The position numbers and the translations under genes were made by a program. The notes under the pieces are model-generated. The model was given only the letters and a program-made list of their open reading frames with translations. It had not been told where the DNA came from and did no database searches. From contig CAZUDB010000008.1 in NCBI GenBank assembly GCA_964619055.1, positions 17,320 through 81,319 on the forward strand: a stretch of DNA of 64,000 nt. The letters run 5' to 3'. This document shows, one piece after another, positions 46,415-55,110 of the stretch. The first letter of the stretch is position 1. Each line of letters begins with the position of its first letter. This DNA comes from CAYVUM01 sp964619055 (lineage in GTDB: Bacteria > Pseudomonadota > Alphaproteobacteria > Rhodospirillales > Defluviicoccaceae).

Positions 46415-47037
46415 TGCGTTCAACAATGCTCTGTCGCGCAAGCACAGCGTCGATGACGGTCAGACGAATCGGCGGGGGCGGGATCGGGCTATATCTCGCA
46501 CTGGGATTGGCGTTATCGCCCCTGCAACTTTGAAGACACCAGCCACCGAACGGGTCCGTTGCGCCCCGCCGTGTATTAACCGAGGTTAGGTTTGTGGAGA
46601 ATCGCGTTAGGACGGGTATTTCTTGGCCTTTTGCAACCCTTTATAAGTCGCTGCGAAGTAAAACACCCCATTTGGGGGTTGATATACCTATGGTAGCAAA
46701 ATAAAACCTTGACTGAGATGTCTAATAGACTATTTCCAAGTGGTCTGATGGGAAAAAGCATGAGCACTTTGTGGTGATCGTCACCATTGGCTCAAGCTTT
46801 GTGAGACCGACAAAACCGACGGGCATGGGCCCGTTGCTAGACGTACCCTCGGGGGCCACCATAGTTAACTTGGCTCCGCTTAAAGCCGTAAGTGCCTGCG
46901 ACCCGAACAGAGAACATCGCTTACGCAGACAAATCGCTGGAGGGGAAAATCCTCTCTTGATCAGATATGGGGATCAACGATCTCCTATTTGTGGCTATAA
47001 CTTCTTTTTCGTGTAACATGGGACGGGGTTTTTAACC
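46415..47037 (+). other. Long AT-rich region and structured leader upstream of the Hint-domain gene
   Basis: More than 600 bp without a credible gene on either strand, and AT-richer than its surroundings from about 46560. It contains ACCCC-ATTTG-GGGGT (46665-46679), a hairpin TGGTGA-TCG-TCACCA (46772-46786) and a hairpin ACGGGC-ATGG-GCCCGT (46819-46834). GGACGGGG about 10 nt before 47038 serves as ribosome site. It may hold a promoter with a palindromic operator and a long 5' leader. No known riboswitch family is recognised. Confidence 0.5.
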
Positions 47038-47931
47038 ATGGCTACTGGGTTTTATGGGTTTTCCTATGCAACCAATGACGGCGTGGAAGTGGACAGCATT
47101 TCCACCAATGTCACGGTTTCGACGACGCCGGGTGACAAAACGCTGATGCCAGGCGAGCCGTTCTCCGTTATCGGCCCGACCGGCACCACCTCATATATTT
47201 ACTCTGGAACAGATGATTCCGGTGGCGTGTTCGGAACAAATGGTAACGCTGAGGTTTATATTACCAACAGCGATCAGGGCGCGGCGGTGAACGAGCCTTG
47301 GGCGTTCGAGCCCTCCAGCGACAATGACGTGATGATCTGCTTCGCCGAGGGCACGCTGATCGCGACCCCGAATGGCGAAAAGACCGTCGAAACCCTTGCA
47401 ATCGGCGATGAGGTGCTGACCGCGGACGGCCGCACCGTGGCGGTCAAGTGGATTGGGCACCAAACGGTCTTGAAACTATTCACTCCGGCCGAGCGCTTCC
47501 GCCCCGTGTGCATCAGCGCCGGTGCCCTTGGTGACGGTGTCCCCCACACGGACTTGGTTGTCACGAAGGACCACGGCTTGATTGTGGATGGCGTCATTGT
47601 CCACGCCGGTGCGCTGCTCAACGGCACGACGATTACCGAGGTGTCGATGGCTGAGTTGAGCGACCAAGTGACCTATTGGCATGTTGAAACGGAGTGCCAC
47701 GAGGCGATTCTGGCGAACGGCGCCGCCGCCGAGAGCTACATCGACAACGTGGGTCGCCATCGCTTCGCAAATTATGGCGAGTTCGAAGCCCGGTATGGGG
47801 TGAACGTGCCGGAGATGGTCGAGATGGACCTGCCGCGCGCCGCAACGCCACGGCAGCTCCCGCGTCGGGTTCGCGATCGGCTCGCCGACCGGGAGGTGGC
47901 GCTGGGCCTTCAGTGCAAGAAGTCCGCTTGA
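47038..47931 (+). CDS. Hint-domain (hedgehog/intein-type) protein
   Basis: A 297-residue protein. Residues 1-100 are a Thr/Ser/Gly-rich beta domain with no signal peptide (MATGFYGFSYATNDG and later GTDDSGGVFGTNGNAEVYITN). Residues 101-260 form a Hint_2 domain starting with the nucleophile Cys101 (CFAEGTLIATPNGEKTVETL), then GDEVLTADGRTVAVKWIGH, and the catalytic T-x-x-H at T176/H179 (VTKDHGL). The tail is basic (RQLPRRVRDRLADRE). Such proteins are probably secreted by type I systems or self-processed at the Cys; the real substrate is unknown. The catalytic Cys is present, so N-S acyl shift chemistry is possible. Confidence 0.88.
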   Translation: MATGFYGFSYATNDGVEVDSISTNVTVSTTPGDKTLMPGEPFSVIGPTGTTSYIYSGTDDSGGVFGTNGNAEVYITNSDQGAAVNEPWAFEPSSDNDVMICFAEGTLIATPNGEKTVETLAIGDEVLTADGRTVAVKWIGHQTVLKLFTPAERFRPVCISAGALGDGVPHTDLVVTKDHGLIVDGVIVHAGALLNGTTITEVSMAELSDQVTYWHVETECHEAILANGAAAESYIDNVGRHRFANYGEFEARYGVNVPEMVEMDLPRAATPRQLPRRVRDRLADREVALGLQCKKSA

Positions 47932-48046
47932 TCGGCGTTTGACACGGCCCGGCGCTCGGCCAACACCGGGCGCCGGTCCCCTCCTTCACAACGTTCCCCG
48001 TCCCTAAGGTGTCCGGCGCGCATGTAAGCCGGGTCACTCTAACGGT

Positions 48047-50809
48047 TTACTGCGCCTGTCCCGTCAATCCCAACGTTGCCAACAGGGAGCCGAAGGGATC
48101 AACGGCGGCTGCCGATTGCTCCCCTTGCAATGCAATTTGCCAAGCTTTCTCGGTTTTCTTGTACCGGGCCGGTCGGTGCATGGCGATGAACCGCAGCAGC
48201 ATCGTGCGGCTGAGGACGTAGTACCCCGGTCGCGGCGCCGCGGTGCCCGGCTTGACCGCCGAGGCCGCGAACGCCCGCGTCAGCAGCCCGGGACCCGTGG
48301 CGAGCCAGATGTGCGCAGCGGTGCCGGCCAGAACCTCCTCCGTTGCGGTTTTCAAGGCGAGGCCGATGGTCGGGTGGCGCGGCGCCGCGGCGAGAAAATT
48401 GTTGCCGATCGAAAAAAACGGCTCTTGAGCGACGATCAGGGAGGCATCGGGGAAGATCAGATCATCCAGGCTCCGGCGGCAATAATCGTCCGCGTCCACG
48501 TACACACCGCCGGTGCACCACAGGCAGGCCAGACGAAACAGGTCCGCACGCTGCGCCGGATGCACAGACAACCAGTAGGCGCGCGACACATCGTCCAGCC
48601 TATTCGCCTCCAGGAAATCGCGGGCCGCGCCATCGTCGAAGGGGCGATACTCGAAGGCGGGATTGAGTGCCGCCCACCGCGCCAACAGGCCCGCCACGTC
48701 CTCCGGCGGCTCAACGCTGTCCCAAAACGTGTAGATAATGCGGGGGATCGGCCCGAGACCGGGCACGGTCGCTGCCGGTGGCGCGGACTGGAGGACATGA
48801 CCTTGCTTGCGCATGGCCAGACACAGCGCCAGGGCCGGCCCGAATGCACCCGGCTCACGCTCCACCAGGGAGGAAAGCTCCGCCACATCGTCGGGTGAGG
48901 CACCATTGCCGGCCCGCATCGCTTGCTTCGTCAGGTCCGCGTCCAGGGACAGCTCGTTAAGAAACGCGCCGAAGAAGCTGCGGCTTAGCTTCTGCGAGCG
49001 CCCGGCGGCCGTCTGTTCGAACGACGTCGCCTTCAGGTGATCGAGGAAGGCGTTCTTCGCCGCAGCCAGATCGCCGGTCAGCATGTACAGGGTTCCGATC
49101 CGGCTGCTGTCGCTGTCTCCCGGGGTGGGAAGGGCTTCGATGGCGTGGCGCTGCTCCAAGGCCGCAGCCAGGTCTCCGCATTCCAAGTTGGCTTTGATCT
49201 TTACTTCTGCCTTCCATTTGCGGTGGAGCGTGGATTGCGGCTCCCAGTCGGCGATGAGAGCCATGGCGTCCGACGTGCCACCTAGGTCGATGAGGCGGTT
49301 TGCCAGTCGATGGCGGAGCTCAGCATGGGATGGTCGGGCGGTGTGGGCCTCCGTGAGGATCGCGAGGCCCTCATCCAATTCGCCCGCCGCCCACCGCAGG
49401 TCAGCCAAAACGATGTCGAAGTCCGGATGGCCGTGCCAGTGGCCGGCATGTCGGTTCAGCAGCAGCTCCGCTTCCTCCAGCTCGCCAAGTTGAAGATGCA
49501 TGCGCGCAAGCGCAATCAGCGGCTCCAGGCGGGTGCCATTTTTGGCATGATTGAGCTTGTAGAGCGCCAGCGCTTCCTGCGGGCGTTGGGCCGCCGCCAG
49601 AAGGGCGGCCAACGTTGCCAGCATGTCCGGTGACGTCTCCCGCATTTCGGCCAATACTCGGACTTGCGCAATAGCCGTGGCAAGGTCGCCTGTATCACGA
49701 GCCAGGCTGATGACCTGACGGCGCAGGGCCACCGCCTGGGGGTAGCGCGCCACGCCGGCCAGCGCGATCTCCAGAGCGGCGGCCAGATCGCCCCCGGCAC
49801 GGGTCAGACGACTGCGCTCCACGTAAAGTTGCGCTTGGAGAGAAGTGCTCGGCGCATGCCGCGTTCTATCCTCCACTCGGTCCAGGGACATGGCTGCGGC
49901 CGCAAGTGAGCCCACGTCCCGAAGGGTCGCTGCATGCTCGATCAAAAGCGCCGTCGCCGCGTCCGGATCGGCCACAGCCGGCGTCAGCAAATCCAGCGCG
50001 GCCTGATGACGGCCGAGCAGGCGTAAGATCTGTACGGCCAAGATCCGCAGCTCGGTGTGGTGTGGACGATCGCGCATGCCTGTTTCGGCGACGTTCAGTG
50101 CGCCGTCCAGGTCACCGGCGGCGCGCAGCAGGCGACACCGCTCCGCGATCAGTTTCGCCGTATTCGGGTCGGCCTGTTCCAGGCGTTGCAGCAAGTGCTT
50201 CGCCACATCCAGCCGACCCGCCTCCCGCGCCACGGCCGCGTGCTCCAAGAGGAGGGCCGATCCCGCGTCGTCCCGGTCGGTGGCGGTGGCAAGCATGGCC
50301 AGGGCCTCCTCACGGCGGCCAAGGCCTCTCAACAGCTGTGCGGCATGCAGGCGGAGATTGACGTTACGCGGACGCGCGGCGATCCCGGCAAGGGTAACTT
50401 CGAGGGCGGCGTCGATGTCGCCCCGGACCCGTGCGAGCCTGCTTCGCTCCATGGCCAGCCGGGGCGAAGTCGGGTCCCTTCGCTCCAGGCGGTCCAGCAC
50501 CGTCTCGGCCTGGTCCAACCGACCGGCTTCGCGCAGGAGCAACGCCTGATCGGCCAACAGACCGGGATCAGCGCCATCACTTGCGGTGGCCGCCGCCAGC
50601 AGCGTGAGGGCCGCGTCGGGTCGGCCGAGCGCGCGCAGAACCTGCGCAGCCATGCCCCGAATACCCGCATGTTCCGGGTGGTGCTGCACACCAGCCTCAG
50701 CGATCTCGAAGGCACGTTGCAAATCGCCGGCGTCCCGCGCCTTTCGGCTTGCCTCCATGTACGCTTGGGGCGTGCCCTCGGCGGTGTTGTCGGTGTCGGC
50801 ATGGTCCAT
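48047..50809 (-). CDS. TPR protein with GT32-type glycosyltransferase domain
   Basis: A 920-residue protein. About the first 560 residues are a long superhelix of repeats in roughly 75-residue units; each unit repeats a motif like LAAAGDLDGALNVAETGMRDRPHHTELR. This is a TPR-related array that is highly self-similar. The C-terminal 230 residues are a sugar-binding DXD glycosyltransferase: IPRIIYTFWDS, then CLWCTGGVYVDADDYC with the DXD metal site near residue 770, and later LATGPGLLTRAF. The family (Gly_transf_sug) transfers hexoses in the cytosol. It is the third TPR-coupled carbohydrate enzyme in the window. Internal tandem repeats could cause assembly or phase variation. Confidence 0.85.
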   Translation of the reverse strand: MDHADTDNTAEGTPQAYMEASRKARDAGDLQRAFEIAEAGVQHHPEHAGIRGMAAQVLRALGRPDAALTLLAAATASDGADPGLLADQALLLREAGRLDQAETVLDRLERRDPTSPRLAMERSRLARVRGDIDAALEVTLAGIAARPRNVNLRLHAAQLLRGLGRREEALAMLATATDRDDAGSALLLEHAAVAREAGRLDVAKHLLQRLEQADPNTAKLIAERCRLLRAAGDLDGALNVAETGMRDRPHHTELRILAVQILRLLGRHQAALDLLTPAVADPDAATALLIEHAATLRDVGSLAAAAMSLDRVEDRTRHAPSTSLQAQLYVERSRLTRAGGDLAAALEIALAGVARYPQAVALRRQVISLARDTGDLATAIAQVRVLAEMRETSPDMLATLAALLAAAQRPQEALALYKLNHAKNGTRLEPLIALARMHLQLGELEEAELLLNRHAGHWHGHPDFDIVLADLRWAAGELDEGLAILTEAHTARPSHAELRHRLANRLIDLGGTSDAMALIADWEPQSTLHRKWKAEVKIKANLECGDLAAALEQRHAIEALPTPGDSDSSRIGTLYMLTGDLAAAKNAFLDHLKATSFEQTAAGRSQKLSRSFFGAFLNELSLDADLTKQAMRAGNGASPDDVAELSSLVEREPGAFGPALALCLAMRKQGHVLQSAPPAATVPGLGPIPRIIYTFWDSVEPPEDVAGLLARWAALNPAFEYRPFDDGAARDFLEANRLDDVSRAYWLSVHPAQRADLFRLACLWCTGGVYVDADDYCRRSLDDLIFPDASLIVAQEPFFSIGNNFLAAAPRHPTIGLALKTATEEVLAGTAAHIWLATGPGLLTRAFAASAVKPGTAAPRPGYYVLSRTMLLRFIAMHRPARYKKTEKAWQIALQGEQSAAAVDPFGSLLATLGLTGQAQ

Positions 50810-50914
50810 GGGGCACGAGTATAGGGTTGCCGGACTATGCCGTCAGGTCCAATGCCGTCGGTCCACCGCGCGAAGGCGCCGACGGTTTTTCCGCCGGTGC
50901 CGGCGCTCAGACCG

Positions 50915-51712
50915 CTAGCGCCGTGATAGGCGGGCGACGGGAATCAAGGTCAGGCCGAACAGGACCGTTGCCGCAACGACAATCGACGGGCCCGATGGTG
51001 TGTCAACCATCAACGACGCCTCCAAACCGAGAACCACCGCCATCGAGCCGATGATCGCGGCACCAACGGCCATCTGCTCCGGCGTTGCGGCAAACCGGCG
51101 GGCCGCCGCAGCCGGGATGATCAACAGCGCGGTGATCAAAAGAATGCCCACCAGCTTCATGGCGAGCGCGATGACCAGGGCGATCAACACCATGAACAGG
51201 AGGCGCACCCTGGCGGTTGGAATGCCCTCCGCTTTCGCCAAATCCTCGTGCACCGTGGCGGCCAAGAGGGGGCGCCAGATGGCGCACAGCGCCGCCAGCA
51301 CAATTGCGCCACCGCCATAAATCCAACCGAGATCGGCTACAGTGACGGCCAAGATATCGCCGAACAGATAGCTGAGCAGGTCCAGGCGCAGCCAAGCCAT
51401 CAGGCCAACGGCCACCAAGCCCAGCGACAAGGCACCATGTGCCAAAATGCCGAGCAACGTGTCCGTCGCTAGCCAGGGGCGTCGCTGCAGCGAGAGCAAC
51501 GCGAACGCGATCAGCGTCGTGACCGCAACAACCCCGAACATGACGTTGACGTCAATCAGGATGGCAAGGGCAACGCCCAAGAGCGCGGAATGGCTCATGG
51601 CGTCACCGAAGTAGGCCATGCGGCGCCAGACGATGAAGCAGCCGAGCGGACCGGCGACAACGGCAACCCCAATGCCCGCGATGATGGCGCGAACGAAGAA
51701 GTCGTCAAGCAT
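50915..51712 (-). CDS. znuB: Zinc ABC transporter permease ZnuB
   Basis: A 265-residue ABC-3 family permease with about eight hydrophobic segments. It begins MLDDFFVRAIIAGIGVAVVAGPLGCFIVWRRMAYFGDAMSHSALLGVAL, which is the family start. The EAA-like loop AKAEGIPTARVRLLFM and the pore region LVGILLITALLIIPAAAARRFA are present. It forms the membrane channel for zinc uptake with ZnuC and ZnuA. The ATG at 51712 overlaps the end of znuC by 8 nt. Confidence 0.93.
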   Translation of the reverse strand: MLDDFFVRAIIAGIGVAVVAGPLGCFIVWRRMAYFGDAMSHSALLGVALAILIDVNVMFGVVAVTTLIAFALLSLQRRPWLATDTLLGILAHGALSLGLVAVGLMAWLRLDLLSYLFGDILAVTVADLGWIYGGGAIVLAALCAIWRPLLAATVHEDLAKAEGIPTARVRLLFMVLIALVIALAMKLVGILLITALLIIPAAAARRFAATPEQMAVGAAIIGSMAVVLGLEASLMVDTPSGPSIVVAATVLFGLTLIPVARLSRR

Positions 51713-52583
51713 CCCGGATGCTCCGCCGCCGCTCGGGCTCGGCGTCGTGCGGGCCGTAGTGATGCCTCGCGCCGTGGCCGCAGCCGTTGCCGGTGAGGGG
51801 AATGATCTCCCCCGCCGAGCCATGGGTGTGGTCGTGACGGTGTGTGTAGATGGCCAGGGCTTCGGCCGCCCGCGGACCGAACAACCTAGCATACTCCGGA
51901 TGTCGGCCGACAGCCTCGGGCGTTCCCGCGCAGCAGACATGGCGGTTGAGGCACAGCACGTGATCCGTCGACGCCATCACCACGTGCAGATCGTGGGACA
52001 CCATAATGATCCCGCAGCCGCGCCGCCGGCGAAGGGTGCTGATCAGGTCATAAAGGGCGGCCTCACCGGCGTAGTCGACCCCTTGAACCGGCTCATCCAG
52101 GACCAGCAGGTCCGGCTCTACCAGAAGGGCGCGGGCGAGCAGGACCCGCTGCAACTCCCCGCCGGAGAGGGTCTGAACGGCAGCTTCTGCCAGGTGGGCC
52201 ACGCCCGTCTCCGCCAACGCATTCTCCAAAGTGGGTCGGGGCCGCCGGATTGTCAGCGTCAACAGTCGAGCGACGGTAAGCGGCAAAATCGGGTCCAGGT
52301 GCAAGCGCTGCGGCAAATAGCCGATGCGAAGACCCCGCCGGCGCTGCACCACGCCCGAGGAGGGGTGCAGCAAGCCGAGAAGCAACTTCAGCAATGTGCT
52401 TTTGCCGGCGCCGTTGGGACCGATCACGGTCATGACCTCGCCAGAGCGGACAGTCACGTCGACGGAGTCGACAATGCAATGGCGCCCGGCCTGAAAGCTC
52501 ACGCCCTTCGCTTCGATCAGAGGCTCGGCTGTTGCGGGCAATCCGGGTGCGATCGCTTGCGCGGTGTTACGACTGTGGGACAT
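51705..52583 (-). CDS. znuC: Zinc ABC transporter ATP-binding protein ZnuC
   Basis: A 292-residue ATPase. Walker A GPNGAGKST, Q-loop YLPQ, signature LSGGELQRVLLARAL, Walker B LLVLDEPVQGVD and H-loop SHD are all intact. The C-terminal tail is His-rich (YTHRHDHTHG, then CGHGARHHYG), a common zinc-sensing or zinc-holding extension in ZnuC. The start at 52583 overlaps zur by 17 nt, so zur-znuC-znuB form one operon. Confidence 0.94.
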   Translation of the reverse strand: MSHSRNTAQAIAPGLPATAEPLIEAKGVSFQAGRHCIVDSVDVTVRSGEVMTVIGPNGAGKSTLLKLLLGLLHPSSGVVQRRRGLRIGYLPQRLHLDPILPLTVARLLTLTIRRPRPTLENALAETGVAHLAEAAVQTLSGGELQRVLLARALLVEPDLLVLDEPVQGVDYAGEAALYDLISTLRRRRGCGIIMVSHDLHVVMASTDHVLCLNRHVCCAGTPEAVGRHPEYARLFGPRAAEALAIYTHRHDHTHGSAGEIIPLTGNGCGHGARHHYGPHDAEPERRRSIRDA

Positions 52584-53070
52584 CGGGTTTTTCGGGCCGG
52601 CAATGGCGGCAAATGCCGGCCACCTCAACAACAGGTGTCGCCACGGCAAACCCCAGGTCGGAGGCGGCGCCGCAGATGGCCTGGTCCACTGCCGGGCTTG
52701 TAACCTCCCCGATCGTGCCACAGTGATTGCAGATCAGGAATTGCGCGCCGTGGGCTTTTGCCGCGTATGCGCAGGCCACGTATGCGTTAAGGCTGGCGAT
52801 GCGGTGCACCAACCCCTGCTCGATTAAAAAATCCAGGGCACGATAGATAGAAATGGGGGCCAGGCGTCGCCCTTCCTTGGCAAGGCGGGCCAGGATGTCA
52901 TAGGCGCCGATGGCGCCATGGCTGTCCGCGACGATGGCCAGCACACTGCGGCGTTGAGCCGTTAAGCGAACGTTGCGACTTTGGCACAGGTGCTCCGCAT
53001 CGGCCAGAATTGCCGTTACGCGGCGACGATGATCGTGATTGCCACTTGGAAAGGTTGCAACAGATGTCAC
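52567..53070 (-). CDS. zur: Zinc uptake regulator Zur (Fur family)
   Basis: A 167-residue Fur-family repressor. The winged helix is in VRLTAQRRSVLAIVADSHGAIGAYDILARL and APISIYRALDFLIEQGLVHRI. Structural zinc cysteines are CNHC in the dimer domain and CRHC near the C-terminus. It represses zinc uptake when zinc is replete. Zur is chosen over Fur because it heads the znuCB operon. GTG start. It faces znuA divergently across a 109-bp gap with a candidate operator. Confidence 0.92.
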   Translation of the reverse strand: MTSVATFPSGNHDHRRRVTAILADAEHLCQSRNVRLTAQRRSVLAIVADSHGAIGAYDILARLAKEGRRLAPISIYRALDFLIEQGLVHRIASLNAYVACAYAAKAHGAQFLICNHCGTIGEVTSPAVDQAICGAASDLGFAVATPVVEVAGICRHCRPEKPDVPQS

Positions 53071-53115
53071 GGTTGCGATCCCCGCGTTTATATTCGTGTG
53101 ACCCGTCGGCTTGAC

Positions 53116-53132
53116 ACGTTATAGAGTAACGT
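53116..53132. promoter_or_regulatory. Candidate Zur operator between zur-znuCB and znuA
   Basis: ACGTTA-TAGAG-TAACGT: perfect 6-nt arms around a 5-nt centre, similar to alphaproteobacterial Zur boxes built on GTTATA/TATAAC. It is centred 46-48 bp from both start codons, and TTGACA at 53111-53116 could be the -35 of znuA. One site could control both directions. Confidence 0.65.
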
Positions 53133-53179
53133 TTAATTCCCGACTTGACGATAGGATTTTCGGGGAGGGCGTTTCAACC

Positions 53180-54226
53180 ATGCAAAACCGACTTTATGGC
53201 GCCATGGCTGTTATCGCTGTTTCCACCGGCTTGGTCGGTTCCGCCTTGGCGAGTCCGCCAAGTGTGGTCGTCAGCGTGAAGCCGATCCACTCGTTGGTGG
53301 CAGGCGTGATGAATGGGGTGGGCGAGCCGTCACTCCTGATCACCGGTGCCAGCTCGCCGCACACATACACGTTGCGTCCCTCGGAGGCTGAGGCTCTCCA
53401 GAACGCGGATGTGGTTTTCTGGGTCGGGGAGGATCTGGAGTCTTTTCTGGTGAAGCCCTTGGCCGCCCTGCCCCGCGATGCTCAGGTGGTGGCGCTTCGC
53501 CGCACGCCGGAGCTTACGCTGCTGCCTAACCGCGAGGGGGGCGCTTGGGAGACGCATGATCACGACCACCACGAGGCCGGCCACGCCGATGAGCACGACG
53601 ACCATGGCGACGAGCACCATGACGACCATGCCAACGAGCACCACGGCGATCATGCCGACGAGCACCACGGCGATCATGGCCATGACGAATTGGCAGCCGG
53701 CACGATGGACATACACATCTGGCTGGACCCGGCCAACGCCGAAGCCATGGTTGCCCACATCGCGGAAACACTGAGCGCATCCGACCCGGCCAATGCGGCG
53801 CGCTACGCCGAGAACGCAGCAGCACTGAGCGCGCGCTTGCAGGGGCTGGATGACCAGTTGCGCGAGACGCTGGCACCCGTTCGCGATCGCCCCTATGTCG
53901 TGTTCCACGATGCTTACCAGTATCTGGAAGCGCACTACGACCTGACGGCCGTGGGCTCCATCACCGTCAGCCCCGACCGAAAGCCGAGCGCTCAAAGGGT
54001 AGAGGCCATTCGCGAGAAGATCGCTACCACCGGTGCGGTGTGCGTGTTCTCCGAGCCGCAGTTTGAATCGGCTGTCGTCGAAACCGTGATCGAGGGGACT
54101 GCGGCCGATACGGCGGTGCTCGATCCCCTGGGCGCGGCGCTGACGCCCGGCGGTGACGCCTACTTTACTCTGATGGAAGGCCTGGGCACGTCGCTCAAAG
54201 AGTGCCTCACACCGCAGAAGAGTTGA
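53180..54226 (+). CDS. znuA: Zinc ABC transporter substrate-binding protein ZnuA
   Basis: A 348-residue periplasmic cluster-9 binding protein. Signal peptide 1-25 ends ALASPP. The zinc-ligand histidines lie in VKPIHSLVAGVM, then SPHTYTLRPS. A His/Asp-rich loop occupies about residues 128-172 (many HH/HD pairs) and is followed by MDIHIWLDPANAEAMV. YVVFHDAYQYLEAHY carries another ligand. AGGG precedes the ATG. It delivers zinc to ZnuBC; the long His-rich loop is typical of ZnuA. Confidence 0.94.
   Translation: MQNRLYGAMAVIAVSTGLVGSALASPPSVVVSVKPIHSLVAGVMNGVGEPSLLITGASSPHTYTLRPSEAEALQNADVVFWVGEDLESFLVKPLAALPRDAQVVALRRTPELTLLPNREGGAWETHDHDHHEAGHADEHDDHGDEHHDDHANEHHGDHADEHHGDHGHDELAAGTMDIHIWLDPANAEAMVAHIAETLSASDPANAARYAENAAALSARLQGLDDQLRETLAPVRDRPYVVFHDAYQYLEAHYDLTAVGSITVSPDRKPSAQRVEAIREKIATTGAVCVFSEPQFESAVVETVIEGTAADTAVLDPLGAALTPGGDAYFTLMEGLGTSLKECLTPQKS
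53585..53677 (+). repeat. Tandem repeat encoding the His-rich loop of ZnuA
   Basis: The segment is built of 24-nt units encoding (A/G)-(D/N)-E-H-H-(G/D)-D-H: 53606-53629, 53630-53653 and 53654-53677, preceded by a shorter degenerate copy from 53585. The last two units differ at one base. Copy number may vary between strains. Confidence 0.8.
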
Positions 54227-54292
54227 GGGGCGCAGCCGTTTAGCTAAACGGCGCCCGTGGCACACGCGGGCGATCCGTTTGCCGTACGTCAA

Positions 54293-54310
54293 ATGCTAAC
54301 CTATGCTAAC
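54293..54310. promoter_or_regulatory. Direct repeat ATGCTAAC x2 upstream of the DUF1007 gene
   Basis: ATGCTAAC at 54293-54300 and 54303-54310, with starts 10 bp apart (one helical turn), 35 bp before the DUF1007 start. The spacing suits two monomers of a regulator bound side by side. I do not know which protein; a metal regulator is a guess from the neighbours. Confidence 0.45.
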
Positions 54311-54344
54311 GTCCGATCAGCATGCCGATTGGATATGAGGACCC

Positions 54345-55100
54345 ATGGCCGTCGCATTGCCGAAGACACGTTCGTCACTTGCAAGGGCGAGAATAACCGT
54401 TTTCGCCGGCGTCATCGCGGTTTTCGTCGCCATCGGCTTGGCTTACCCAACGGGACCGGTGCGATCCCACCCGCATGTCTGGATCGATGCGATCGCCGAA
54501 ATGGCGTTCGATTCGGACCGGTCGCTCACGGGCATCCGCGTCTATTGGGCCTTTGACGAAGACTATAGCGCCTTCGCGGTCGAAGGCTTGGATACGAACG
54601 GCAATGGCACGTACGAGCCCGCCGAGCTTGCCCCGCTGGCCACGGAAAACATCAAAAACCTAAAAGAATTCAGATATTTCACGTTTGTCGAGGTGGACGA
54701 CCAGCCCGCTGGCTACGGCGAGGTCGAGACCTTCGGCATGCGGATGATCGAAGGTCGGCTCGCGCTTTGGTTCGTGGTTCCGCTGGCGACACCGGTCGAT
54801 CCGCGAACGTCCGACGTCGCGTTCGCGCTGTATGATCCCACCTACTACGTCGCGGTCGATTTCGTCGACCGGGACCCGGTGCGCATCACAGGTGCTGCGC
54901 CAGCCGCGTGTGGACTGGACGTGGACGAGCCCTTGGACGAGGGCCTTGCCGCGGACCTGCCCGAGAGCTTTTTCGAAACACTCGCCATGACCGACGGGAT
55001 GGGCATGGGCATGGACGCAAGTGGCGGCCCCGATTTCAGTACCGGGGTTGGCGCACAGTTCGCGCGCTGGGCCCGCCTTGTCTGCGGGGCGGGAAGCTGA
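54345..55100 (+). CDS. DUF1007 family exported protein
   Basis: A 251-residue protein with an N-terminal signal/anchor (about 20-38). It continues SHPHVWIDAIAEMAFDSDRSLTGIRVYWAFDEDYSAF, the diagnostic start of DUF1007. An acidic loop resembling a calcium site follows (LDTNGNGTYEP), then GMRMIEGRLALWFVVPL, CGLDVDEPL and a C-terminal DFSTGVGAQFARWARLVCGAGS. DUF1007 proteins accompany nickel/cobalt/zinc transport genes; here it follows znuA, so a periplasmic metal-delivery accessory is inferred. GAGG lies 6 nt before the ATG. Confidence 0.88.
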   Translation: MAVALPKTRSSLARARITVFAGVIAVFVAIGLAYPTGPVRSHPHVWIDAIAEMAFDSDRSLTGIRVYWAFDEDYSAFAVEGLDTNGNGTYEPAELAPLATENIKNLKEFRYFTFVEVDDQPAGYGEVETFGMRMIEGRLALWFVVPLATPVDPRTSDVAFALYDPTYYVAVDFVDRDPVRITGAAPAACGLDVDEPLDEGLAADLPESFFETLAMTDGMGMGMDASGGPDFSTGVGAQFARWARLVCGAGS

Positions 55101-55110
55101 CGCGCGCCGC

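Noticed and set aside
46788..46802. Second sigma-54-like promoter upstream of the Hint-domain gene
   Set aside because: It reads TGGCTC-N5-TTGT: the -12 GC is GT and the -24 has a mismatch, too weak to claim.
53585..53677. CRISPR-like array in the znuA His-rich segment
   Set aside because: The 24-nt units are in-frame tandem codons without spacers.
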